This document shows, piece by piece, positions 1 through 12,100 of a stretch of 64,000 nucleotides of DNA; position 1 is the first letter of the stretch, and each line of letters begins with the position of its first letter. Position numbers and translations under genes: made by a program. Origin of the DNA: Apis mellifera (Eukaryota; Arthropoda; Insecta; Hymenoptera; Apidae); assembly GCF_003254395.2 (NCBI RefSeq), contig NC_037639.1, positions 13,249,037-13,313,036 on the forward strand. The letters run 5' to 3'. The notes under the pieces are model-generated. The model was not told the origin of the DNA and did not search any database. It was given only the letters and a program-made list of their open reading frames with translations.

Positions 1-1304
1 TAAAACGCGATAACGTGCAATTTAGCACGAATCTGCTGCTATCTACTAGATAGCGTTAATACTGTTATACTTCGTGTATCGTACAAAATAAATGGGTAAT
101 TTTTCATTTCAGACGGGAAATATTGGTTGGATAATTAATGAGGATGACGACGAGAGAGAGAGAGAGAGAGAGAGAAAAAAATATTCGGAAATTTCGAGAA
201 CAAGAAAGAAGTGTAAAAAATACGTGAATTACATTGATTGAATACATGAGTTACAGTTGATTCGACTCGATCGATTTATTTCTCGTAGTCATTGGAAAGG
301 AAGAAAAAACAAAGGAAAGGCAACTTACACGATCACGAGTTTGAAGAACGCCGCTGTATCTAAACGCGTTTGAGAACTGATCGGAGTTTAAACAGTCGCG
401 AACGCGTTGAAAACGTTCGTTTCAGTTTCATGCCTTTCCAGTCGATCAGACTTCATAAATGTTTTGTTTATAAACTTCGATACAAGCAGGAGTACGCTAC
501 GCTCGTTATCCGGGACTTTGAGAGTAAAATGAGATCTTCAGCTTCAATTCATTTACGATTTAATACACGTATATGCGTAACACGTATTTCGCAATGATGA
601 CGTGTTGAAAAGCGCGCCACCGCGGGACAAGATGAGAGGCACAAACACGTTCTTTTCACCATCCGTACGTCAATTCCTTACATATGCGTGTTACCGGTAG
701 GTAGACCAATTTGCCGGTTAATTAAACGGTCGGGGCCAACGGCTCGACTGTGTTCAGTCAGTAAGTTTGCAATATATTCGCTATACATCGACATTGATTG
801 ACAAACGATGTTCTTCCTTTTTCGTTTGAACGATGATCGTACACGAAATGACGATGATAATCCATAAACGATGATGATAATAATAATAATAATAAAATAA
901 TATAGCAATAATATAATATTATAATAGTGATCGTAATAATAATCGTAAGAAGAAAAAGAAGAAGAGCAAAGTTAATCGTGATAATAATAATGATAATAAT
1001 AATAGTAATAATAATAGCGGTAATAATGATGGCTGTGGTTTAATTCGATAACGACGGAGGCGTGACATCGCGACGATGATGTGCAGCACCGAATCTTGAG
1101 AAGCGGATCGACTTCCGGCACGTAGTAGCAAGGTAACGGCCCTCCCCTATATTGCGGATCGGCTGCAGCTTTTCTTGTCCATGGTCCTTTCACGCACTGC
1201 CGCAACAACAATTCATCCGAAAAAAAAAAAAAAGAAACTTCATCTGCACTTCTGCGTTACACGCGCACTGTATTGTCCCCCCCAAGACTGACGATAACAG
1301 ACAG
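1..1304 (-). other. Probable gish 3' UTR and downstream flank, with simple repeats
   Basis: Nothing coding is supported here. On the minus strand this follows the conserved gish stop at 1305-1307. An AATAAA-type hexamer (tttatt on plus) lies at 275-280 and could be a distal poly(A) signal. The stretch includes a (GA)n run at 151-174 and an AAT/ATC-type triplet-repeat zone at about 860-1030. Short ORFs in it are low-complexity by-products of the repeats. Confidence 0.45.
151..174. repeat. (GA)n microsatellite
   Basis: A perfect run of about 12 GA units lies on the far side of the presumed gish 3' end. Confidence 0.9.
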
Positions 1305-4300
1305 TCACTTTTGTCTTCCAGTTTTCTTCTTCTTCCGTTTGAAGAAACAACAGCATCTGCAAATAAACCAAACACTAATAGGACTTAGAGTCGTCTTCTT
1401 TTCATCGTTTTATTCTATGACACCAACATGCAGTATACGACATAAGGCATTCCAAAGCGGCGACAAATCGAATTTGTTTTCTCAAACCAATTTGCTAGTG
1501 AGAGAGCTAGAAATATTGTCCCAGACCAACGATCGACACATGACTCACTTGTTAAATAAAACATAATATAAAAAGAAAACAAGGAGTTGAGAAGTGATGA
1601 TTCTGAAGGTTATAATCATGTTTCGCTGTTTGATTAGTGTTTGATTAGTGTTTGAATGAAATCGTGTCATCCTCTTCTTCTAATCTTTTACAAATTTTTT
1701 TCTATTACGTAACGATATAAGAATTATTATAAATAGATAGAAAAAAAAAACAAAAGAATATTTTAAACAACAAAATAATACGAATATGTATAATATAATT
1801 AGATTAGATAATTAGTAAATATTATATTTTTTCTTTATGTTGTATAAAAGAAAATTCTTTAATGGCCACTTGTGCTGGGATAATAAATTTAATTCAGGGA
1901 TCGATCTAGGATCATCAGTAGGCGTAGGAAGGCAAGAACTTCGGCGTAGGATTTTTCCGCATCCACGACAATGCTTTTTTGTCGGCAAACATTTCTTTCT
2001 GAAATAGGACAGATAGGGCGGTTAACATATATCATGCAAAGGATACGAGATTAAAGTTATACGATGAGACAAGGATGTGACTTTGCTAATTTTTATCTAC
2101 AATATTAGTGTATCGTTTTTTTGTAACGATAGCTTCTTCTTTTTCTTTTTTCTTTTTTTTTTTTTTTTTCTCTAAATCTTTAATACGTCACGTATGCATG
2201 CATTAGTCACATAAATATTATTGGTTCAATTATAATTTATTTCTCACTTATCAAGAATTCGCAATCTACTAGTAGTTATATAAGAAAAAAAAAAAAAAAA
2301 AAAAGGGAAATGTATAACAAACGCAATACTAACTTCGTTTCGTCGACCATGTCTACTTCTTGAGGCGCAGTAATTGGCGTATTAGAATGTCCTGCTGTAG
2401 GATCATCATTGGCTAGTTCTCCATTCGTCGAAGATACCACCTAAATACAATAACAAAACATATTATCCAAAAGATTCTGAATAAATAAAAAATATATTTA
2501 ATTGTGTAGTATAATAAGGACATAAAAGCTAATATTCAATTGAAATTTCAAAAAGTAATGTTTCATGATTTACAACAATACTGTGAATTCAAAATATAAC
2601 ACGTATATATATATATATATATATATATGTAAGAAAAAAAAAAAAATATTGTACTGAACTAATTACATAAAATACGTGATATCTGTTTATGTACACGTGT
2701 ATAAAACCTCTACTTTAGAGGACCAAGCCCATAATTTACGTGAAACAAGCGGCACTTTATATTCATAAGGCGTTGTTAATACAAACGAAGTGAAACTCTA
2801 AAAACATGGTACGGCTAATCAACTTGGTTAACAAGTTACTCTTCAAAAATCGCGGGTATTATTTTGTCGAACTTTGGACAAACATTGGAATAATAAAGAA
2901 TGAAGACCAAAAAAAGAAAAAAAAGGGGGAAAAAAAAAAACAAGAGGTATAAGGCTCGATTATGGAAAATACATGAAATAGACTGTATTAGTGAAATAGT
3001 AATAATTGATTATAGAAGTGAATCGATCAACGAAACAAACGTTCGCATGCTGCAACAAACCAATTTGCAAATAGATTTCTAACTGACCATAATCCGGCGT
3101 TGCTTTGTCTAGAAATAGAGCGAACGGTTTACTTCGTGGACGCGTCTGCACGTCATCTTCTTGGGCTAAGAAAATGGAGGGGGGAGGGGGACCAAGGGAA
3201 CAAATGGATAACGCGGACAGAGGCGCACTGTCTCTTCCTATTTAAACATAAACTTGCACTTAAACTTTATCCGACGAATCGAAATGAAATTACAAACACA
3301 AAACTCTTTTTCTTTTAATCATAGAATACAATAATAGTAATTAAAAAATAAAAATACTTTCTTTTGTTTTTTAAAAAACATTGATCAAACGTGGACAATT
3401 TACGATCGTAATATTAATTAATGTCGATTAATGTTTATCGATAAAAACGAAATTTACAGATCGAATGAACAAAAGCATACGATAAAATGAAGAAAAAGAA
3501 GAAGAAGAAAAAAAGAGAGAGAACGAGATGTGATCTTTTTGGATAGATAAGTGAAATAAAAACGGATACAATGGACTGTACAAAGGATTTGGCCAAGGTC
3601 CACTCACCTGAACAGAACCGTGCCTATCAGCGGGTGTCAATGTACCACCAGCTCCTGATTGCTTCGCAGTATCTGTCCTCGAGGTTCCCACCCATTTACC
3701 GCCCCCGCCTCCCACCCCTGGTTCTGTCACATCCTAAAGGAATAAGCACTAAAGACCACTTTCCAACGGCAATGAAGAAAAAAAAAATTTTTAATACTAC
3801 GGCGAATCTGCTTCCTAATATAAAAATTACGAATGACATTTGTTTTTTTTTTATCTTTGCTTATCTTTTATCTTTTTTTTTTTTTTATCTTGCTCAGCAT
3901 GGTATAACTTTCTCGATCGTTCAACATTGAAGCGTTACGATACATACAAATGTATTAACAGATATACTCCGAGTGATATTAAATGATTTTCAATTTACTC
4001 GATATTTAAGAGCTACGCAACTACTAACTACTTCGTTCAACGTTTTCGTCAACGATAGAAACAACACTTGGGGAAGAATTGTCAATAAGGATTTTAAATA
4101 CGATATCTTTCAAATCCTTTCTTCACACATGCGTTTTTTTTTTTTTTTTTTAAGATTCTGGAAAAGTAATTGGAATCGAAGCTCGATTAAACTTCGTCTT
4201 AATAAATAAATAAAAAAAAAAAAAAAAGGAAAAAATCGTTAAAACTTATGATTTTATTATATATCGGAAGAAAAGAAAAAAAAAAAAAAAGAGGTTTTAT

Positions 4301-6139
4301 CTACACGATAACCGATCCTTGTATAGTATATACATTCGACTATACTCTTTCAAGTTTTATCCGGGATGTACACGATAAGATAATACATGCGTGAAGAAGT
4401 AAGATCAGGTTATTACAAAAATTTTGATGGCTTACGTAGTTGCCTTGTATTTCGATGTGAACCTCATCCATTGTGAGGGCAACATCTTCCTCAAAATCAT
4501 CATATTCCTACACATCGTTGATTTCCGGTGTTTCGCAAAGGAACAAAATCGTATTTATGTAATTTGTTCTTTTTTTTCTCTCTGTCTCTTTTTCAAAAAA
4601 ATAAAAAATTTGTCTCTCTTTCTCTCCGATCGAAAAATCCAAGTTTTTTTTCGCCCAAATTTTTTTCCAATTTTTATTAATTTTTATTATCTCAACAATT
4701 TGTCTCGATTTCCTTTCGACAACTCAATTTTCGTGAAAGTTGTTTGAAAAAAATATAGTGTATATATATCTATTCCGTTACCGATGAGGTGTATACTCAT
4801 GCTGTTATTTCAAATAGCTAAGCTTCACACAATCATGCTCTTACTTTTTTTTTTGTTCAAAAGGAAAAAAAAAAGAGAAAAAAAAAAAAAAAAGAAAAAA
4901 AAAAGAAAATAGAAAATCGGTGTAAAATCATATACGTACTTTGTACGGATGCCGATCACGATTTGGAGATACGATAATCTCTTGTCCAGTCTGCAAGGAT
5001 CCAACAGGTGTAGACTGAAAACGAAACACAAATATTACGTTACAAAAGAGCGTATTATTACCAGATGTGTATATATAGGATAGATGAATTTCAGTATAAC
5101 ATACTTGGAGACAGGAAAAGAACAATAATTGACATGGTAATATTCAACATTATTATTTCGTACACTGTTCTTCGTATTGGACAGAATAGAGCGTTCAAAT
5201 CGAAATAAAAAAACCGGATTAATATCATGATTAATATCGTCTGCAAACAAAAAGCATCCCAATTAACCGATAAAAACATGCTGTACGATTCATTCACAAG
5301 CATGAAAGAATAATAATAATAATAATAATAATATAGAAGCGAAAATTACAGATTAGAAATCTAAACTGGATTTACTTGGATATTAGCGTTCTACTAAAAG
5401 TTTCAAAAGTTTTTCCCAACGTGGCAAAGGATATTTCCTGTTATTAAAATCCTATCCAAAGAATAATTTCACTACGAGTTTAAATTAAATAATTGGATAT
5501 AAAGGCAAGAGGAAAGGAAAGAGGATACGCATGCACAAGTAAGTAAATACAACTCTTAAGCGTTTTTTACAGATGTAAAATCTTGATCAGAACGAGATAC
5601 CGTGTCTCTCGAAGGATATAAGTAAATAAGAATTTTCACGCTCAATGAAATAAAAATCGTTTTCGACATAGTTCCATGCGCTTTAGCGACTTTTCTTCGA
5701 GCAAAAATAAAATAAAATAGCAAATCGCTTGTTTTTTTTTTATTTTTTCATAAATTATTTTGGCAACACAACGTTATTCTTTCGTTAACAAATAATTTCG
5801 ATCAAATAGAATAGATATGTATATTCGAATATAACAGGTAATAGAAACGTGATCCTCGTGTACCGTTTATCACCCACCTTTTCGGATCTAGTTTTTCCAA
5901 CGTGAGAGGGAGCAGCCATCTTCAGAATTCTAAGCTGGTCGAAGTTGTGTGGCTAGAGATACATTGGAGGCAGCATGCAAACGTTAAAAATTAGTGATAT
6001 ATGATTTTCACCAAAAATCTCGGAGGAACGACGTAGAGAAAGAATCCTCAGGACGACTTACTTACCCGTAAGAGACGATATCTCGAGGTATTTCTAAGTA
6101 CACGACATTGCTAAAACAACTACTATGTGCGACGTAAAA

Positions 6140-6171
<32 letters not shown>

Positions 6172-9100
6172 AATTTCGACAAACGACACACGATTGAGAA
6201 AGATAATCGAAAAATGTCATTAATAAAAATCTTTTAATTTACATAATCTAATAAATAATGTAGACATTGTATTGTACATTGTGTTAATTGTAAATAGGAA
6301 TCGTTTAAATATCAAAAACAAAAAGAAGAAAGAAAGAGGGGGCAGGAAAAAAATAACTTTATTAATGGGTATTTTTGATATCGACTCTTGCGATACGTGC
6401 TTCGTCCCTGGCAAAATCGACCATCATGCAACTCTTCTATTATTCTGTCTTCCTTTCTTGCATGCATTGCGAAGAGATAAAAGAGAAAGTGACGTATACT
6501 TGGGATCATTTGACATTGAGCAGCAATGTATCACGTACCATCGTCTTGCCGGTCCAGTCGAATTCCTCATCGTTGACAAAACCCCGTTTCTCGTACAAGT
6601 CGTTGAAGAGATTCCTCAGGTACTCGTAGTCGGGCGTCTCGAAGAAATCCAATCTACGCACGTATCGCAGGTACGTAGCCAATTCTTCGGGATGCCCCTC
6701 GCAAAGAATCTCGATTGGTGTGTTCCGCTTCGTATCGCCGATCTTCTGATATCGTTCTTTCAACGTGTCCGCTTTCAGCCCTTGCCACGGAAGGCTACCA
6801 CGCAGGAAGTACATCAGCATGTTGCCCAACGCTTCTAGATCGTCTCTTCTGCTCTGCTCTGATAATAAAAATCCAAAATGAACGTCTGTTCTCATTTCAC
6901 ATTTCTACTCGCTAGATTATTGATATTTTCGCTTAAATATTTTATACAACTTGATAATATTATTATATAATTTTCTCATATACACGTATTTTATACGTAT
7001 TTTTTTATTTTAACGAAATACAATCGGAGATATCGGCCACGTAACGAACAAACGTTGCTGGTGGATTTAATATAGCGTATCGCGACGCGTGCTCGCTCAC
7101 AACTTTCTCCAGGACTCAAAGAACGGGGAACAAGCACGCGGCCAAGTTTGAAAAGTTTGCGCAGATGGGCCGGCCGACGGCGGGTGGCCCAATCGTCTCC
7201 TCGTGCACGGATATCTAACTAAACCGTGCGGCGGTAAGTAAAAGTTACCTTTTCCAAGATGCGTGTTGATGCTCATGTAACGCGCTGTGCCCGTCAGGCT
7301 TTTGTGTTCCCGATACGGTATGTGTTTGTTCGTCTCCAGGTCTATGTACTCTTTGGCCAATCCAAAATCGATGATGTGGATAATCTTTTCCCGTTTCGTC
7401 GAGGATCGCCCTATCAGGAAGTTTTCAGGCTTGATATCGCGGTAGATCAAATGCCGACTATGAACGTATTCTATCCTATGGAGCTGCGTTGAAAAAGAGG
7501 AATTAATTTCTTATTAAATAACTCACAAACATCCGTTTGTTTCTTTCATCGTTTTAAAAATTATTTTATTATCGAGTCTCTTTTAAATTAAATTTTTCGT
7601 AAAGGATATTTTAGGAAATTTAGATATTTTGATTAATCCAAATGGAAACGGCTATCGATTAATTCTCTACTTACGATTTGTGTGGCGATTTTGAGAACGG
7701 TCTTTAGAGTAAACCTCCTACCGCAGAGATCGAACAGATCCTCCAGACTTGGTCCGAGAAGTTCCATCACGAGGGCGTTGTACTTCCCGCAAGGACCGAA
7801 GTAATACACCTCTGGTACACCCTCTGTACACAATTCAGTGGCAGTTGATCGATTAAATCGTGAAACGTTCGAGTAAATTCAATTAATCGCTTGTTCGTGG
7901 ACGCTACTCACCACTAGCTCCTAATAATTTGTAAAACCTATATTCTAAGTGTAGCTGCGGCGCCTTCGACCTCATTGGTTCCTGGAAAAAGGAAAAAGAG
8001 GCATCAGAATAAAGCTAATGTCTCTTTTAGAGACTTGTTACTTGATTCAACGTGATATCAATTTCAACTATCGTTAAAAAAAAAATTATGCTAACGAGAT
8101 CTTTAGACGAATATTCGAACTCACCAATTTAATTGCTACATGCTCGTTATTGTAGAGGTTCTTTCCTGTAACAAACGATACAAAATTTATAAAATACAAA
8201 TTTTATACATCTATCTATATATGTTCTATTTATATCTGTTTCATTATCGTGCCAATTTGAATGAATGGCACTCACATTCGGTGCTACGCTGATTTTATTA
8301 ATACCATAAAGAATATTTTTACATACATAAACTGTTCAAACTGCATTTTACAAATAGCGTATATGTAAATATTTAATCGTTTACTCGTCTCAAAATTTTT
8401 ACAACGATAAATATCAATCGATATACTCATTCTCTTCGAATGATGGATAACCAATTATACAGAGAACAAAAAAAAGAAAAGAAAAAAAAAAAACTTCTTC
8501 AATTTTATTCCGCCTTCGTTTTAACGGCATCATAATCGCGCTATAATTCTCTATCGAGACGATTCCCATCGTTGATTGTGCTTGGCGCGAGAAATTGGAT
8601 TGACCAGATTTGTGGAATAACGTGCGCGGTCGTTGCGGTATTATGGTTACCGGTCATTAATGTTCACAAAGCTTCGTTGTCGCTTTTAAATTTATAATTC
8701 GATTTATACGCCGATTTAAGCGGAACTTGTTACACCTTAGCGCACAAGTCGACAAGCGTGCACGAAAGGCGCGACGCGAAAGTGGCTTCCGAAACATTCT
8801 CCAAGACATAAAATCTTGTCGTCAACCGAATTCGTATGCGCCAGAGGGAAGATGGAGTGACCTCAGGAACGTCAACTCCGTGACGAGAATCGCAGAGTAT
8901 CGAGCGAGGAGGAGTCAAAGCCTCGAGAAACTTGCTTTATTTTGTTGCGAGCCGTTTTCTTCGTTGCTTCGAAGAAGAAGAAGAAGAAAACCCGCGGCTG
9001 TTTCAACAAAACCAAAAGTTTCTCTCCGCTGCTGCTTCCGAACAACGAGCGAAAACTTTATTGGTAATTAAACAGGCGTGCATAATAATAACGGTTGATA

Positions 9101-12100
9101 AGAATTCATTTCGTCGACGCGTGCATTTGCCGAGGAATTCTGTCGAGAAGTCAACGCAGCAGTCAACCTTTTCCAATTATTCGCCAATATAAAATATTTC
9201 GATTCGAATTCGAGAACGGTGGTGCATTGGTCGCATTGGAACGACGGAATAAATCGATAGGTTAGTTAAGACTTTGTGCCAAGTATTTATTCCGCTAATC
9301 GACATGGAGCAACGTTGCTTGATCGTTGCTACCAGGGGAGTTTAGAATTTAATCCCTCCGTGCCCGCTATATCGACGAGTCACGGAGCTGGATATGCACG
9401 GTAAAGTCGTCTAAGCACGAGGAATCGACACGGTCTCCAAGGGGAATCTAATGTTACTTACCTCTCGCCAGAGAGTCGAGGCTCACGTGAACTCGCGCGA
9501 TTAAGGACGACAATTGGAATCTCGAGTCGCGGATCGCGAATGAATTACACGCGAATGTAATTGACGAGTGCGCCACTAGCGTTGAATCAATGCCGGATCT
9601 CACGTGCCGGCCGAGACGAGCTTAATGCGTGCGCGTGCGAATGCGAACAGACAACACGTCTAGCCTAGGCGCGTGATCATATTGTACGCGAGCGGACGTA
9701 CGCGGAGAGGAAAGTACGCATTTAATAGCGTACGAAATTTAATAGCGACGATGAGGAGAAATGTGGTAAGCGATCGTCTATGGATCTACATCGAGCGTGA
9801 AATATATTTGCCAACGCGTATCCATCCGGTCGGACATCCGTTCCGCTTTGTATCGATCCATCGGGCGAAGACGATGTATGAAAAGTCGTGTATACACGAG
9901 CGTAGCGAGATTTCTCTCGTTGCGAAAAGTATGACGTAGCGATATAAACGATTAATCGAGTGTTCCAAAGTGTTTAAAGATAGTATGCTAATTAAAATCG
10001 ATGATTTTGAAGATTTTTCGACCATGAACGAAGTACGAAAGAAAGATCGAGAGTTACAAAGAGTTGGCTCGAATCTGCTAAGGCGATGAAAGTGAAGAAA
10101 GAAAAAAAAAAAGAAAAGGAAAGGGATCGTACAAGTGCAAAAGACGCGTACTTGTTTGTGCGCCAATCCTTTTCCTATACGGGACAGCTGCACACCGATC
10201 CAATTCCACTAAGGAGATAGTCGACAATGGAAAATATGTCAGCGGGAAAGCGCAAGACCCGCGGAAATTATTACAGCTCCGAATACCGTGGAAAAATTGA
10301 TTTGTCCTCGAAAATAGGCCAACCCTCGCACAGTCTTGGCGATAAAGTCTCTGAAAATATTCGTAGATGTTTAAACGTATGTATGTATGTACGCTCTTGT
10401 CCTTCTCTCGTTCCTCCTTTTTTTTTTTTTTTTTCATTTTCGACTCGATTAGCCAACCAATTATGAATCATACTTTTTCACGACGTAATTTCATAAAAAT
10501 AGAAAACTCACACGGAGGAAAATTAAAATCGAACTTCGAAAAATTCCGAACGATCATCGACCGAACGAGTATGAAAGAAATCTTGAATCTTCGAGAAGAA
10601 TAGAATCGCGATTCGATTGTTAATAACGGACGCGTTAATTAACCTTCCGATTCTCCTTTAAGAGGAAAAGAAGAAGAAAAAAAAGTGAAAGCGGTATAAC
10701 CGTCGTGGACGAGGCGCACGATGGGTTCTCGAGTCGAAACACAACGCGACTCGAGAACAACGTTAACGTCGAAGAAATAAATAGTACGTCGGAGTCGTGG
10801 CACAACTCTCGTCTCAAAACCGAATCGCCGTAACTCGCGATCGCTTTCTCCCGCTTTCGTTCCAACCTTCCACGATCGATCCCAATTACATAAAGCGAGA
10901 AATTACGAAACGACACCCGACATATCTTATACTTTGTTTTTCGCGCGTTTTTAAACATCGGCCACGCGTAACGCGTGAAACTCCCGTTTAAAAATTCGTG
11001 CCTCGAGAGCGGCCCACGCGCGTCGTTTTTTACGCGACAATTAACGCGACCGTGGCGACTCGTGCCCGCTCGCGCTACACATACCAATTACGAATTAATA
11101 CTATATTATCTGCACACACAACAACAACTGTGTGTGCTCCACAACAAACATCTCCTATTTTGCACACGTCTACACGTGCGACGTTCAATGTTATGGCTCG
11201 CTCGGGCGCGAATTTATCGCGTTCCAGGGACAAAAAACGACAATAAAGAAACGGCTCGAAAAAAGGATATTACTTTTTTTCTCTTCCTTTTCTTCCTTTT
11301 CAAGCGGTATCGATCGTTCCAGCCGGACACCTTGTTTGTCGCGCGATCGAACGTGGAACAGAACAGACGGTATTTGCAACGGGTCACCAGCCCGTTCGAA
11401 ATTTTCCCGACCGATCGATCAATTACGATGCAAGTTTGAATCGCTGCGGGCCGTGCTCGGTTCGCAGGATCGATCCTCCTGTCCACGATATCGTGATTAT
11501 CGAATTTTCGAGCTTCCGTAACCTTGATGATGAAGTAACTCGTTCCGGAGTAACAACTTTCTGCCTTGACTTGGGAAACTTGGCGCCATCGAATTTCGAC
11601 GAAACGTTCACACGAATATGGGATCGCGAGCTCCCATTATGTATATATATTTGCATTGCACGAAGAAAAAGGAAGAGTTGAATAGCTTTATTTTTTTTTT
11701 TTTTTTAATTATTTTTAAAATATATATCAATATTCTCCAAATAAAGTAGTTGAACAATTTTTAACGGAATCGTACGATAGATAATGGTCCCTTTTCAAAT
11801 CGATCTCGAATCGAAAGAAATTGAAATTACTCGCTTATTAGAAATATTTGCATACGTTCTAGCGTTCCCCTTCAACTCGAAGACCTACGTATTTACATGA
11901 TCGATTTCATAATTATATTATCTCCGTTCAACCAATAATCGTTGTTGTTCCGATTAATAATACAGTCCTCCGCTAATCGAGCCTGCGATAACAAAAATAT
12001 TGACGAAAAAACGCAAAATGGAAAAAGTGTGGGCCGTGCAACAGATAGATAAACAGGAGGATCGAACAATCCGTGTGAATAAACAAGAAGCGACTCGACT

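Noticed and set aside
1190..1375. Alternative reading of the region as a Phe-rich minus ORF ending CCCGSA
   Set aside because: The frame runs through a poly(A) tract; the real coding segment is the short CCCFFKRK exon at 1305-1356 in another frame.
3571..3930. 119-codon plus-strand ORF
   Set aside because: It is the antisense shadow of the gish DVTEPG...HGSVQ exon (3608-3733) extended through poly(T) sequence.
6272..6838. 188-codon plus-strand ORF
   Set aside because: It is opposite the conserved gish C-lobe exon (6539-6858); the minus-strand kinase sequence is unmistakable.
10975..11521. Overlapping plus-strand ORFs of 82-154 codons
   Set aside because: Three frames are open at once in CpG-containing, stop-poor DNA, with no domain or codon signal in any frame.
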